NCBI RefSeq assembly: GCF_001715975.1
Contig: NZ_MARB01000012.1
Coordinates: forward strand, 1-64,000
Source of the DNA: Candidatus Thiodiazotropha endolucinida
GTDB lineage: Bacteria; Pseudomonadota; Gammaproteobacteria; Chromatiales; Chromatiaceae
Reading direction: 5' to 3'
DNA length: 64,000 bases
Of the stretch, positions 21,167-31,201 are shown piece after piece. Below the pieces are notes generated by a model that made no database searches, had not been told where the DNA came from, and saw nothing but the letters and a program-made list of their open reading frames with translations. Position numbers and translations under genes: made by a program. Numbering within the stretch: position 1 is the first letter of the stretch; the number at the start of each line of letters is the position of its first letter.

Positions 21167-22465
21167 TTACCAACGCCGCTCAAATTTCTTTCTCAGCCAG
21201 ACGGCCAACAGGTTCATGCTGATCAGGAAGGCCAGCAACACCATAATGGCCGCGGATGTGCGTTCGACGAAGGCTCTTTCCGGACTGTCGGCCCAAAGAT
21301 AGATCTGCACCGGCAGCACCGCCGAGGGATCGAAGGGCCCGCCGGGGATGTCGACAATGAAGACCACCATGCCGATCATCAGCAGGGGCGCGGTCTCGCC
21401 CAGCGCCTGTGCCATGCCGATGATGGTGCCGGTGAGCATGCCCGGCATTGCCAGGGGCAACACATGATGGGTGACGGTCTGCATCGGCGATGCGCCGACC
21501 CCGAGCGCCGCCTCACGGATGGAGGGCGGCACGGATTTCAATGCGGCGCGGCTGGCGATGATGATCGTCGGCAGGGTCATCAGCGCCAACACCAGACCAC
21601 CCACCAGCGGCACCGATCTCGGCAGGCCGAAAAAGTTGATGAACACCGCCAGTCCCAACAGACCGAAGACGATGGAGGGCACCGCCGCCAGGTTGTTGAT
21701 ATTCACCTCAATGATGTCGGTCCAACGGTTCTTGGGGGCGAACTCCTCGAGATAGACCGCCGCCGCGACACCCACCGGAAAAGAGATCAGCAGACAGATC
21801 AACAGCGTAAAAAAGGAACCAAAGACAGCACCCTTGATACCCGACAACTCGGGTTCGCGGGAGTCGCCCGCCGTGAAGAAGGTGGTATTGAAATGCTTTT
21901 CGATCCGATCATCCGCCTGTAGCGACTGTATCCATACCATCTGGTTGTTCTTGATACGCCGATCACTCTCGGGCACGTTGAGATCGATATGCCCCTTGAT
22001 CAGCATATCCACATCGTCGTCCGCCACCAACCAGACGCTCTGCCGGGTGCCGATCAGGGCGGGATCCTGCATTACCATTTCCCGTAATTGGAAACTGGCG
22101 CCGGAGCTTATCAGGTTATACAGCACCTTCTTTTCCCGGCGGGAAGTGACTTCCGGAAACATCTCCCGCAGCGTCTTTTTTACCAAACCGCCGTAGTTCG
22201 CCTGGGAGAGCAGGTCCGGATCGGTCTCGCCCACGGGTGCGATCATTTCAGGATCGAAATCGACATCCAGCTTCACGTAGGTCTGCTGAAAGGCGGTGTA
22301 GCCGTTGGCAAAGATACTGATAAACAGGAACGATACGAACACCAGGCCAAGGATGATCGCCCCCAGTCCCATTCGCTGAAAACGTTTTTCCTGACGATAG
22401 CGGCGTTCCAATCCCTGCTGAACCCGCACCATTGTCCTGTCGTCTTGTTGCTGTAGATTATTCAT
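21167..22465 (-). CDS. pstA: Phosphate ABC transporter permease PstA, long form
   Basis: PstA is one of two membrane subunits of the Pst importer. The C-terminal half has the permease domain with the ATPase-contact loop EAALGVGASPMQTV. The protein (432 residues) is longer than the roughly 300 of E. coli because a periplasmic domain follows the first membrane helix (about 70-225), the arrangement annotated as DUF3333 in other proteobacteria. I start it at ATG 22465, inside the end of pstC; a GTG three codons earlier is also open. Overlap with pstC implies coupled translation. Confidence 0.93.
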   Translation of the reverse strand: MNNLQQQDDRTMVRVQQGLERRYRQEKRFQRMGLGAIILGLVFVSFLFISIFANGYTAFQQTYVKLDVDFDPEMIAPVGETDPDLLSQANYGGLVKKTLREMFPEVTSRREKKVLYNLISSGASFQLREMVMQDPALIGTRQSVWLVADDDVDMLIKGHIDLNVPESDRRIKNNQMVWIQSLQADDRIEKHFNTTFFTAGDSREPELSGIKGAVFGSFFTLLICLLISFPVGVAAAVYLEEFAPKNRWTDIIEVNINNLAAVPSIVFGLLGLAVFINFFGLPRSVPLVGGLVLALMTLPTIIIASRAALKSVPPSIREAALGVGASPMQTVTHHVLPLAMPGMLTGTIIGMAQALGETAPLLMIGMVVFIVDIPGGPFDPSAVLPVQIYLWADSPERAFVERTSAAIMVLLAFLISMNLLAVWLRKKFERRW

Positions 22466-23840
22466 ACTGTTCACGGTATTTGCGCACGATATGCAGCGCG
22501 ATCATGTTGAGCGCGAGAGTAATCACGAACAGCACCAGGGCGAGGGCGAACGCCGCCAGGGTCTTGGCACTATCGAATTCCTGATCGCCCACCAGCAGGG
22601 TGACGATCTGGACGGTTACCGTGGTCACCGCTTCCAGCGGATTGGCGGTCAGGTTGGCGGACAGGCCGGCGGCCATCACCACGATCATGGTCTCGCCGAT
22701 GGCCCGCGAAACGGCCAACAACACACCGCCGACGATGCCCGGCAACGCAGCGGGGATGATCACCTGGCGTATGGTTTCCGAACGGGTGGCGCCGAGGCCG
22801 TAGGAACCGTCGCGCATCGCCTGGGGTACCGCATTGATGACATCGTCCGACAGGGATGAAACGAAGGGGATGATCATGATCCCCATCACCACCCCCGCCG
22901 CCAGGGCCGACTCGGAGGAGACGCTAAGGCCAAGGGTGGCGCCCATATCGCGGAAAAACGGAGCCACTGTCAAGGCGGCGAAAAACCCGTACACAACGGT
23001 AGGAATACCGGCCAGGACCTCAAGCACCGGTTTGGCCAGGGCGCGGAAATGCTTGCCTGCGTATTCCGCCATGTAGATCGCGGACATCAGGCCGATGGGC
23101 ACGGCCACGAACATCGCAATCAGCGTAATCAAAAAGGTGCCGGCAAACAGTGGAATCGCACCGAAGACCCCTGAAGAGCCGACCTGGTCTGCCCTGATCG
23201 CCGTCTGGGGCGACCACTCAAGGCCGAACAGAAACTCGGTTATTGGTATCTGTTGAAAGAAGCGGATCGACTCGAAGAGCACCGACAATACGATACCGAT
23301 GGTGGTAAAGATCGCCAGCGATGAGCTTGAGACCAGAAAGAAGTTGATCGCCTTTTCCACCCGGTTTCGGGCGCGTTGATGGCGACTGATGGAGCGCTGG
23401 GCAAAAAGCCCGCCGATGATCGCGACCGACAGGGCCACCACGAACAGGGCCATATGGCTGATGCGCAACAGAGAGGCATAGTGATCGGCGGCACTCTGCA
23501 TGGTTGCATCCACTGCCCGTGAGACTATATCCCCCTGGGCAAGGTTACGGATGTCGTTCATCACCAGATTGAGTCGTTCAGGGGGGAGATTCTGAATCTC
23601 CGTCGGCAGGCCGTCCACCACCAGACCTGTCACCACAGATCCCTCAAAAGAGATCCACATTACAAACAGCAGCAGCGCAGGCACACCACACCAGAGCGCG
23701 GTGTGAATACCGTAGTAGGACGGGAGCGAATGGAGATCCCTGACCCGGCCGCTCACCAGACTCAGGGAGCGCTTGCGGCCCATGTAGTAGGCCACTGCCA
23801 TGAAACCCAATAGAACAATGATCAGCGTAGACGATTGCAT
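22458..23840 (-). CDS. pstC: Phosphate ABC transporter permease PstC, long form
   Basis: PstC pairs with PstA to form the phosphate channel. The permease domain lies in the C-terminal half, with the ATPase-contact loop DGSYGLGATRSETI. Like PstA it is enlarged (460 residues against about 320) by a membrane-anchored N-terminal region with a periplasmic section between early helices (about 75-125). The matching enlargement of both permeases suggests they evolved as a pair. It follows pstS after a terminator-like hairpin. Confidence 0.94.
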   Translation of the reverse strand: MQSSTLIIVLLGFMAVAYYMGRKRSLSLVSGRVRDLHSLPSYYGIHTALWCGVPALLLFVMWISFEGSVVTGLVVDGLPTEIQNLPPERLNLVMNDIRNLAQGDIVSRAVDATMQSAADHYASLLRISHMALFVVALSVAIIGGLFAQRSISRHQRARNRVEKAINFFLVSSSSLAIFTTIGIVLSVLFESIRFFQQIPITEFLFGLEWSPQTAIRADQVGSSGVFGAIPLFAGTFLITLIAMFVAVPIGLMSAIYMAEYAGKHFRALAKPVLEVLAGIPTVVYGFFAALTVAPFFRDMGATLGLSVSSESALAAGVVMGIMIIPFVSSLSDDVINAVPQAMRDGSYGLGATRSETIRQVIIPAALPGIVGGVLLAVSRAIGETMIVVMAAGLSANLTANPLEAVTTVTVQIVTLLVGDQEFDSAKTLAAFALALVLFVITLALNMIALHIVRKYREQYE

Positions 23841-23854
23841 GCCGTAAATTCCGG

Positions 23855-23892
23855 AAAAAAAGCGGCTGTCTCCAATACAAGAGACAGCCGCT
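23855..23892 (-). terminator. Intercistronic terminator/attenuator between pstS and pstC
   Basis: A perfect 12-bp stem (23861-23872 with 23881-23892) has an 8-nt loop and, on the minus strand, is followed by a run of seven T. Placed between pstS and pstC, it should stop most transcripts after pstS. This would give many binding-protein molecules per transporter, as expected for periplasmic binding protein operons. Confidence 0.88.
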
Positions 23893-23915
23893 CCTTCAGC
23901 TCATGAAAAAGCGTG

Positions 23916-24959
23916 TCAGAGTTTCAGCGAGGTCTGGGTCTCAACGTCACTCTTGAACGCTTTTCGCTCTTCGACCGGCATAGGAATCAGGCCTTTATCA
24001 GCCAGATATCCGTCATCGCCCCAGGCCTTGTCACTGGTGAACTCAGCCAGATAGTTCTCGATACCTGGGATCCTGCCCATGTGCGCTTTCTTCACGTAGA
24101 AGTAGAGCGGACGGGATACCGGGTAGCTGCCATCGGCGATCAGCTCGAAGGTCGGTTCGACGCCATCGATGAGCGAACCCTGCACCTTGTCGGAGTTCTG
24201 ATCCAGGAAGCTGTAACCGAACACGCCCAGGGCGCCCTTGTTGGCCTCGAGTTTCTGCACGATCAGGTTGTCGTTCTCGCCGGCTTCGATGTATTTGCCG
24301 TCTTCGCGCACGGTGTGACAGATCGACTTGTACATCTTCTTGTCCTTCTTCTTCATCGCCTTGATCCAGTCGATCTTCTTACAGCCACCCTCCATCGCCA
24401 GCTCGGCGAAGGCGTCACGGGTACCGGACGTGGGGGGAGGACCCAGGACTTCGATGGCCATCGCAGGTAGATCGCTGTTGACCTCCTTCCAGGTCTGGTA
24501 AGGATTGGCTACCAGCTTGCCGCTGGTGGGATCCTTCGGATCCGGAACCTCTTTGGCCAGTGCCAGGAAGATATCCTTGCGGGAAACGGAGAAACGGGGT
24601 GCCGCCTTGGAGTTGGCCAGGGCGATACCGTCATAACCGACCTTTACCTCGATGATGTCGTTGATACCATTGCCGGCGCAACGTTCAACCTCGGATTTCT
24701 TGATCCGACGGGAAGCATTGGTGATATCGGGATGCTCCACGCCCACACCGGCACAGAACAGCTTCAAGCCGCCACCGGAGCCGGTAGACTCGATTTTGGG
24801 GGTCTTGAACTTGGAGGTTTTGCCGAACTGCTCGGCCACTACGGTAGCAAATGGGTAGACAGTCGAGGAACCGACCACACTGATGTAATCACGCGCAGAG
24901 GCCATGCCGATAAAACCTGTCAATGACAGTGCAACCGCTGCCGAAATCAGCTTTTTCAT
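23916..24959 (-). CDS. pstS: Phosphate-binding protein PstS
   Basis: PstS captures phosphate in the periplasm for PstCAB. The 347-residue precursor has a signal peptide ending near FIGMASA (residues 16-22). Phosphate-binding stretches of the family are visible as VGSSTVYPFA, ESTGSGGGLK and PPPTSGTRDAF. GGAGAG lies 9 nt before the start. A candidate Pho box is 106 nt upstream, and a strong hairpin follows the gene, separating it from pstCAB-phoU. Confidence 0.95.
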   Translation of the reverse strand: MKKLISAAVALSLTGFIGMASARDYISVVGSSTVYPFATVVAEQFGKTSKFKTPKIESTGSGGGLKLFCAGVGVEHPDITNASRRIKKSEVERCAGNGINDIIEVKVGYDGIALANSKAAPRFSVSRKDIFLALAKEVPDPKDPTSGKLVANPYQTWKEVNSDLPAMAIEVLGPPPTSGTRDAFAELAMEGGCKKIDWIKAMKKKDKKMYKSICHTVREDGKYIEAGENDNLIVQKLEANKGALGVFGYSFLDQNSDKVQGSLIDGVEPTFELIADGSYPVSRPLYFYVKKAHMGRIPGIENYLAEFTSDKAWGDDGYLADKGLIPMPVEERKAFKSDVETQTSLKL

Positions 24960-25064
24960 GTTTCAATCTCTCCTTCTTAGAGAACTCAGTAATCATATAA
25001 CTGAGCGAATGTTGTAATCAGGCTAGAGAATAGGCCCTTAAGATGAATAGAAAATGAGAGAGAT

Positions 25065-25082
25065 ATGACTTTTTTATTACAT
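25065..25082 (-). promoter_or_regulatory. Candidate Pho box for pstS
   Basis: On the minus strand this 18-bp site reads ATGTAATAAAAAAGTCAT, which matches 14 of 18 positions of the classical PhoB site CTGTCATAAAACTGTCAT, with both half-sites spaced correctly. It lies 106 nt upstream of pstS and downstream of phoB, so pst expression would respond to PhoB independently of phoB read-through. A TATTCA-like -10 lies at a fitting distance. Confidence 0.6.
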
Positions 25083-25178
25083 GCCGATGCAGGAGGGAAT
25101 TTGACGCATTTATCGTCCCGTTCGGCTTGCGCTTTCTACGTTTGCGACCACTTGATAAGGAAAAGCTTTTTTCCGTAA

Positions 25179-25871
25179 TCAGCGTTTATTCGAAAATCGG
25201 TAGCCCGCTCCACGTACGGTCTGCAGCAGCTTATCCTTAGCGGTGGATTCCAGGGCCTTACGCAGACGCCGGATATGGACATCCACCGTACGCTCTTCAA
25301 TATAGACGTTGGTGCCCCACACCTGATCCAGCAATTGGCCCCGGGTGAAGACCCTTTCGCGATGAGACATGAAGAAGTGCAATAGCCTGAACTCGGTGGG
25401 GCCAAGATCGACGTCTTCACCGTCAGAGGTGATTCGATGGCTCACCGGATCGAGGGCAAGCCCACCGCATTCGAGCAGATCCCCGGCCAACAGGGGCGAT
25501 ACGCGCCGCAGGATAGAGCGGATCCGGGCCAGCAGCTCCCTGGCGGAGAAGGGTTTGGTGACATAGTCTTCAGCGCCGATATCGAGGCCGCGAACCTTGT
25601 CATCCTCCTCGCCTTTGGCTGTCAGCATGATGATCGGGATCGATGCCGTCTCACGGTCTTTCTTCAACCTGTCCGCCAGTTCCAGGCCGCTCATGCCCGG
25701 CAGCATCCAGTCGAGCAGAATCAGATCCGGCTTGGCTCTGCGGATCTGACTGATGGCCTGGGTCGCATCTTCGACAAAATCCGCCTGAAACCCGTCCTGT
25801 TCCAAAATAAACCGCAACATTTCGCCGACAGCGGGTTCATCATCTACAGCAAGTATTCTGGGAACTGTCAT
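25179..25871 (-). CDS. phoB: Phosphate response regulator PhoB
   Basis: PhoB is an OmpR-family regulator with a receiver domain (VDDE acid pocket; LILLDWMLPG with the phosphorylated Asp54) and a C-terminal winged-helix DNA-binding domain (VFTRGQLLDQVWG, ERTVDVHIRRLRKAL). With the start at 25871 the protein is 230 residues and the key Asp falls at 54, as in E. coli PhoB; an earlier ATG (25904) adds 11 residues but has no Shine-Dalgarno. It precedes pstS on the same strand. The usual adjacent phoR kinase is absent from the window. Confidence 0.92.
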   Translation of the reverse strand: MTVPRILAVDDEPAVGEMLRFILEQDGFQADFVEDATQAISQIRRAKPDLILLDWMLPGMSGLELADRLKKDRETASIPIIMLTAKGEEDDKVRGLDIGAEDYVTKPFSARELLARIRSILRRVSPLLAGDLLECGGLALDPVSHRITSDGEDVDLGPTEFRLLHFFMSHRERVFTRGQLLDQVWGTNVYIEERTVDVHIRRLRKALESTAKDKLLQTVRGAGYRFSNKR

Positions 25872-26033
25872 CACGGTATCTCGATTGACTGTGAAGTCAG
25901 CCATTAAACAGGAGGTTTGTTACACAACGATGACAGTCGTGGAATCCACAGGGAGATTCATCCCGGGATTCTCCGACATATTCAGGTCTGCCCGGATCAA
26001 TCGGCCACGGGAGACCGTATCGGCCGGCCGCGA

Positions 26034-26384
26034 TCAGATGGCAGCCTCGCTGGCCGTCCCATCCTGATGAGCGATGGGCTGGTTACCGGATACCGAGGCG
26101 ATCACCGCATCGTAGAGTTGCGGTTGGGGCCGCCAAAACATGATACCGACCCCGTCTCTCTGGGAGTGGGTCACAATACCCGTGACGGTCCAATGTCTGC
26201 CAGCGTAAAAAAACGTCAACTCGACCATCGCCCCTGTCAGCATGGTCAGACTGCGGGTATGCAGAAAGATCCCCTGCATTGAGCAGTTAACCGCATTGGC
26301 GGGAAAGACTTGCTGCTTGCGATAGCGGATATAGACTTCCCCTGTCATGGGATAGCGCTTATTGTAGCGTCTCTCTACTGACAT
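26034..26384 (-). CDS. PilZ domain protein
   Basis: This 116-residue protein consists of one PilZ domain. The c-di-GMP signature is split as RRYNKRYPM at residues 5-13 and NCSMQGIFL near 33-41, in the usual RxxxR then (D/N)xSxxG order. It has no other domain, so it probably acts as a c-di-GMP-dependent adaptor. The start at 26384 follows GAGGAA; a longer reading frame to 26729 runs through the argS promoter and coding sequence and is not credible. Divergent from argS. Confidence 0.83.
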   Translation of the reverse strand: MSVERRYNKRYPMTGEVYIRYRKQQVFPANAVNCSMQGIFLHTRSLTMLTGAMVELTFFYAGRHWTVTGIVTHSQRDGVGIMFWRPQPQLYDAVIASVSGNQPIAHQDGTASEAAI

Positions 26385-26556
26385 AATCTTTTTTTCCTCT
26401 GAATTCATCGTTATAGGTAGTGTAGAAACCGGGAATGACATCCACATGACCGGGAAATGAACCATTTCTGACCGAAAAATTAGCGCCTCCCCTCCCCCGA
26501 AAGGCCCGATTCCTGGTATCCTTGCCGCCCTTGAAACCGGCAATTCCACAGACACG

Positions 26557-28317
26557 ATGAAGAAGCAGATTGAGCAACTGGTACAGGCGGCACTGAAGCA
26601 ACTGGTCCTGGACGGTGTGATACCGCAAGAGGCCATGCCTGTCCCCAAGATCGAACGCACGAAAGATAGCCGGCACGGTGACTTCGCCACCAATATCGCC
26701 ATGACGCTTGCCAGGCCCGTCCGCAGCAACCCCAGGGAGCTGGCTCAGCGACTTCTCGACGCCCTCCCGGCATCCGATCTGATCGAACGTTGCGATATTG
26801 CGGGCCCGGGTTTCATCAACTTTACCCTGACCGCGACGGCCTATCATAGCCTGATACCCGCCATCATCGAGCAGGGCCGCGGCTACGGCCGCAGTGAGCT
26901 GGGCAAAGGCAAGCGCATCCAGGTCGAATTCGTCTCTGCCAATCCCACCGGCCCGCTCCATGTGGGCCATGGCCGCGGTGCGGCCTATGGATCGGTGGTA
27001 GCCGATCTGTTGGAGGCTATCGGATTCGAAGTGCATCGCGAATACTACGTCAATGACGCCGGCAGGCAGATGGATATCCTGGCCACCTCGATCTGGCTGC
27101 GTTATCTCGAGCTGTGTGACGAAGCGCTGACCTTTCCCGCCAACGGCTACAGAGGGGACTATGTATGGGACATCGCAGCAACCCTGCATCGCGATCACGG
27201 GGAGGCCTATAAGCAGGACGCTGAATCGGTTTTCCATGGAATCCCGGCGGACGAACCCGCTGGCGGAGACAAGGAGGCCCACATAGACGGATTGATCGAT
27301 CGAGCCAAACAGCTGCTGGGAGACAACCGATTTCGTTTTGTCTTCGAATTGGGTCTCAACACTATTCTCGACGACATCCGCGATGATCTGAGCCTGTTCG
27401 GTGTCAACTACGATGAGTGGTATTCCGAGCGCAGCCTGACCGAGAGCGGTTCCGTGACCCGGGCCATAGAGCGACTGCGTAGCGCAGGGCATCTCTACGA
27501 CAAGGATGGGGCGGTCTGGTTTCGCTCAACCGACTACGGAGATGAAAAGGACCGGGTGGTCATTCGCGACAATGGACAAACCACCTATTTCGCATCCGAT
27601 ATCGCCTACCACATGGATAAACTGGAACGGGGTTTCAATCGGGTCATCGATGTCTGGGGAGCGGACCACCACGGCTATGTACCGCGGGTGAAGGCGGCCC
27701 TGCAGGCACTGGGTGATGACCCCTCCAAACTCGATGTCCTGCTGGTGCAGTTTGCGATCCTCTATCGCAGTGGTGAGAAGGTGCAGATGTCCACCCGCTC
27801 CGGCCAGTTCGTCACCTTGCGGGAGCTGCGCAAGGAGGTCGGCACCGATGCCGCCCGGTTCTTCTATGTGATGCGTAAATGCGAACAGCACATGGATTTC
27901 GATCTCGATCTGGCGAAGTCCCAATCGAATGATAATCCGGTCTACTACGTGCAGTATGCCCACGCCCGGATCTGCAGTGTGTTTCAACAGGCCGCAGAGC
28001 AGTCAATCTCCGTCGCGGATAATCCGACAGCGGTCGATTATGCCCTGTTGAGCGAATCCCATGAGCAGGCGTTGATCACCAGCCTGGCCAAGTATCCGGA
28101 AATCGTGGAGGCTGCCGCACTGCATGAAGAACCCCACCAGCTGACCCACTACCTGCGTGATCTAGCCAACGATTTCCATACCTACTATAACGCCCATAAA
28201 TTCCTGATCCCGGACACCGTACTGCGGAATGCCAGGCTGCAGCTCATCCTGGCTACCCGGCAGGTTGTGCGCAACGGCTTGAATCTGCTTGGTGTTTCAG
28301 CACCCGAGAAGATGTAA
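26557..28317 (+). CDS. argS: Arginyl-tRNA synthetase
   Basis: ArgS charges tRNA-Arg. The 586-residue class I synthetase has the N-terminal Arg-tRNA contact domain, the HIGH-type motif as HVGHGRGA in [15 protein letters not shown], the [15 protein letters not shown] stretch, and MSTRSGQ in the place of KMSK, a normal feature of ArgRS. The helical anticodon-binding domain (DALR type) closes the protein. The downstream SPOR gene starts 4 bp later and is probably co-transcribed. Confidence 0.97.
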   Translation: MKKQIEQLVQAALKQLVLDGVIPQEAMPVPKIERTKDSRHGDFATNIAMTLARPVRSNPRELAQRLLDALPASDLIERCDIAGPGFINFTLTATAYHSLIPAIIEQGRGYGRSELGKGKRIQVEFVSANPTGPLHVGHGRGAAYGSVVADLLEAIGFEVHREYYVNDAGRQMDILATSIWLRYLELCDEALTFPANGYRGDYVWDIAATLHRDHGEAYKQDAESVFHGIPADEPAGGDKEAHIDGLIDRAKQLLGDNRFRFVFELGLNTILDDIRDDLSLFGVNYDEWYSERSLTESGSVTRAIERLRSAGHLYDKDGAVWFRSTDYGDEKDRVVIRDNGQTTYFASDIAYHMDKLERGFNRVIDVWGADHHGYVPRVKAALQALGDDPSKLDVLLVQFAILYRSGEKVQMSTRSGQFVTLRELRKEVGTDAARFFYVMRKCEQHMDFDLDLAKSQSNDNPVYYVQYAHARICSVFQQAAEQSISVADNPTAVDYALLSESHEQALITSLAKYPEIVEAAALHEEPHQLTHYLRDLANDFHTYYNAHKFLIPDTVLRNARLQLILATRQVVRNGLNLLGVSAPEKM

Positions 28318-28321
28318 CGGC

Positions 28322-28906
28322 ATGGCTGACTATAAGCATCGCGCTCATAAAAAAAAGAAGAAACGCCAGCATAGCGGCAGCTGCCTGTTCCACATGTTCG
28401 GCGGTATCGTCATCGGCGCCTTTCTAATGGGCCTCGCCTGGTTGAAACTGGGACCCGGCCTCTCCTCAAACGGTGTGCCCGGCGTTCCCTCCCCACGACC
28501 CGAGGCCGCAATACAGGAGCCCCGCAACGCTCCCAAACCCACCTTTGAGTTCTACACAATTCTGCCGGAAATGGAGGTTGTCATACCCGATGAGGAGATC
28601 GTGACACCGGATGACGACACCCCAGCCAAACCTCCCAGTGACAGATCCGCCGCTCCGGATCAAGCGCAACACAGCTATGTCCTGCAGATGGGGTCATTCA
28701 GAAAACACCAGGATGCGGACCGTCTCAAGGCGAAGCTCGCGCTGATCGGTATCGAGGCGGAGATCCAGAAGGTGAGCATCAACAACCGTGACACCTACCA
28801 CCGTGTCCGCAGCGGGCCCTATCACTCTCAGACCCGTTTAAATGCAGATCGGCATCTCGCCAAGGAGAACAGCATCAACAGCCTGGTGATCAAACTAAAA
28901 AAATAG
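28322..28906 (+). CDS. SPOR domain membrane protein (FtsN-like)
   Basis: The 194-residue protein has a very basic cytoplasmic N-terminus (KHRAHKKKKKR), one membrane helix (about 22-44), a proline-rich periplasmic linker and a C-terminal SPOR domain (about 116-194, from YVLQMGSFRKHQDAD to LVIKLKK) that binds denuded peptidoglycan at division sites. The order argS then SPOR/FtsN-like gene is common in gammaproteobacteria. Start chosen at 28322, 4 bp after argS; an open frame extends further up but overlaps argS. Whether it is the true FtsN cannot be told. Confidence 0.85.
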   Translation: MADYKHRAHKKKKKRQHSGSCLFHMFGGIVIGAFLMGLAWLKLGPGLSSNGVPGVPSPRPEAAIQEPRNAPKPTFEFYTILPEMEVVIPDEEIVTPDDDTPAKPPSDRSAAPDQAQHSYVLQMGSFRKHQDADRLKAKLALIGIEAEIQKVSINNRDTYHRVRSGPYHSQTRLNADRHLAKENSINSLVIKLKK

Positions 28907-28959
28907 CGTCCAGCTCGGTCCATGAGGGGATCCGGCCATAAGGATGGCGTTAGCCATTT

Positions 28960-30561
28960 TTATCCATTGACCTTGAACCTCGTTATCAATTCATTCAATT
29001 GACACATGGATTGCTGAATAGATGATGTGCAATCGACCGCCTCACTTGCCGCCTGTGTCGTCGAATCTGCAACCGTGGCGATGTTGGCAATACTTCGGTT
29101 TATCTCTTCCGCCACACTGCTTTGCTGTTGTGCGGCAGTTGCTATCTGAACATTCATGTCATTGATGCTGGATACCGAATCCACAATCTTATCTAATGCC
29201 TGACCGGCCCCGCTACTTTGGTCAACACTGCTTTGCGCAATTTCCCTGCTCGAGGTCATGGCATTGACAGCGTCACTGGTACCTCCCTGCAGTCGCTCAA
29301 TGATCTGGCGTATTTCTTCGGTAGACTGTTGCGTTCGCTTTGCCAGGGTTCTCACTTCATCGGCAACTACGGCAAAACCGCGACCTTGTTCCCCTGCACG
29401 TGCTGCTTCGATGGCAGCGTTCAACGCAAGCAAGTTTGTCTGTTCCGCAATACCTGTGATCACTTCCAGCACCTGACCGACTTCCTGACTGTCCTGCTCA
29501 AGTTTTTTCATGACATCAGAAGTCTCTTCCAGCTGATTTGCCATGTTTTCAATACTTGTAATTGTTTCGGCGACGATCATCCGTCCTGAGCCAGCCTCTT
29601 TATCCGCATTTTGGGCGGCATCAGCTGCTTTGGTGGCGTTTCTGGCCACTTCCTGTACGGTGGATGCCATCTGACCCATCGCTGTGGAGGCCTGCTCTAA
29701 TTCGCTGTGCTGCAGTCGAACCCCTTCATTGGTACTTTGTAGTGTCTGTGCCACCTTCTCTGTACCGAGTTGAACATGTTTGGATGTGTCTTCCACACTA
29801 TTTACAATCTCTCCAACGTGAGAGAGCATTGTATTGTAGGCGGTAAACGTTTCACCTATCTCATTGTCGGTGTAGGTGACTTTTAATGGATTTGAAAAGT
29901 CTCCTTTCGCCACAGCCGTCAATCGCTCTTTCAATTGTTCAATATCTTTCATCAGGATTGCAGTACCGAAGATACGCCCAAACCAGACTAAAAGTACGAT
30001 TCCGCCAGCCATAATGAGCGTAATTATCTGTTGCTTCCGTACTGCATCGTTGGCTGCAGCGGCCATCATATTGACGCCTTTGTGCATCTCTTTCAGGACG
30101 ACTGGAGATTGGGTGCTGATAGCTTTCAGGCCCTCAGCAGATGGGTTTTCAAGATAGGCGTCGATCGATTCCCTATAGGTTATCCATAATCCCTCGACTT
30201 TATTCAGCTGGCCTCGGACTACAGGATCGTCAACAGCCTGAATACCAGCATTTTGATCGCCATTAAGTAGATTCTGATGTGAACTTTCGAAAAGCGCAAT
30301 GGTGTTATTCACCGTATCACGAGACTCGATGGATTGCGCAGCGAGCAATGCCTCTTTCGCCACCTTCTGACTTAACATACGTTGTCTGCCAGCCACATTG
30401 ATTGCTGTCGCATCAGAGCCAAGACTGGTGAAGAGAGAGACTACGGTCATCGCCGCGAAGACGAAAATCAAGATATATGATACGAAGTATTGCTTGTCTA
30501 GAGATTTGAGACCGAATACACGCAAAATCGATTGAATTATAGTGGCTATCCAGACGTTCAT
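28960..30561 (-). CDS. Methyl-accepting chemotaxis protein with PilJ-type sensor
   Basis: The 533-residue chemoreceptor has a first membrane helix (about 22-45), a periplasmic four-helix PilJ/NarX-type domain ([20 protein letters not shown]), a second helix (about 180-200), a HAMP linker, and a long cytoplasmic signalling domain with the CheA/CheW contact tip [19 protein letters not shown]. No pentapeptide tether for CheR is visible at the C-terminus. The start at 30561 has GGAGG 6 nt upstream; a longer frame exists. No che genes are nearby, so it feeds a remote chemotaxis or pilus-control pathway. Confidence 0.92.
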   Translation of the reverse strand: MNVWIATIIQSILRVFGLKSLDKQYFVSYILIFVFAAMTVVSLFTSLGSDATAINVAGRQRMLSQKVAKEALLAAQSIESRDTVNNTIALFESSHQNLLNGDQNAGIQAVDDPVVRGQLNKVEGLWITYRESIDAYLENPSAEGLKAISTQSPVVLKEMHKGVNMMAAAANDAVRKQQIITLIMAGGIVLLVWFGRIFGTAILMKDIEQLKERLTAVAKGDFSNPLKVTYTDNEIGETFTAYNTMLSHVGEIVNSVEDTSKHVQLGTEKVAQTLQSTNEGVRLQHSELEQASTAMGQMASTVQEVARNATKAADAAQNADKEAGSGRMIVAETITSIENMANQLEETSDVMKKLEQDSQEVGQVLEVITGIAEQTNLLALNAAIEAARAGEQGRGFAVVADEVRTLAKRTQQSTEEIRQIIERLQGGTSDAVNAMTSSREIAQSSVDQSSGAGQALDKIVDSVSSINDMNVQIATAAQQQSSVAEEINRSIANIATVADSTTQAASEAVDCTSSIQQSMCQLNELITRFKVNG

Positions 30562-30957
30562 TAGAACCTCCACACCACATTCCATGTCAGCGTAAATAGT
30601 GATGTAAAAATAGTCCTGAGGAACCTCTGAATAGTTCGAATGCTCCAACGGCACAAAGACGCACCGCCATTTTTATCGCCGTAAGCGATTGAAAATGTTG
30701 GAAACAGCAAAATGCATTTTCTGTTTCCATGCTCCGATAATGCCAGGGATGGCATTAGTCAGGACTCCCTTATTGAATAGCGGCTAATTCAGGCAAAACA
30801 TGAAAGACTTTAATGCAGCGTCCGACAATGACACTAGGGCCTGGGTCATTGAATTGACCGATTGATTAATGCACGATCAGTGAGGGTGCAAAATTGATAA
30901 CGATGGGGCTGAGTTTTTGATTGATAAACGGCCGTCCATGACTCGTTCAGCACCTGC
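30562..30957. other. Intergenic region with two strong hairpins
   Basis: This 396-bp gap between the chemoreceptor start and the feoC end holds no credible gene. It contains a near-perfect palindrome (30700-30728; 14-bp arms interrupted by one extra C) and a perfect 8-bp stem with a 4-nt loop (30738-30757). Neither has a T-run. A weak tagggcctg fragment of the dispersed repeat lies near 30836. It should hold the chemoreceptor promoter. Confidence 0.6.
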
Positions 30958-31194
30958 TTAGGATTGATTCTGTTTGTTAAGCCAAACATAGAGTTCCATC
31001 TCAGTGGGATCGCAACGATTACAACTGGTTCCGCAGGCGGCCTCGACTTTGCGCTGCTCGACGCGCCCTTTGCGTATCCATTGCTGCAGCATCCCCCGCA
31101 CCGCCTCGGGTTCCGCGTCCACATGCAGCGCGATCTCAGCCAGGGTTGCCTGGCCGCGCCTTGAAAGGTAGTCCCTGATCGTACTGAGCATCAT
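30958..31194 (-). CDS. feoC: FeoC-like regulator of ferrous iron uptake
   Basis: This 78-residue winged-helix protein matches FeoC: MLSTIRDYLSRRGQATLAEIA, then a Cys cluster C-x3-C-x2-C in ACGTSCNRCD. The Cys residues of FeoC bind an oxygen-sensitive iron-sulfur cluster, and FeoC is thought to protect FeoB from proteolysis or to regulate feo expression. It is the last gene of feoABC, 7 bp after feoB. Confidence 0.85.
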   Translation of the reverse strand: MMLSTIRDYLSRRGQATLAEIALHVDAEPEAVRGMLQQWIRKGRVEQRKVEAACGTSCNRCDPTEMELYVWLNKQNQS

Positions 31195-31201
31195 CGCAGG
31201 A

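Noticed and set aside
26359-27492. 377-codon minus-strand frame opposite argS
   Set aside because: It overlaps the argS catalytic domain over most of its length and resembles no protein family.
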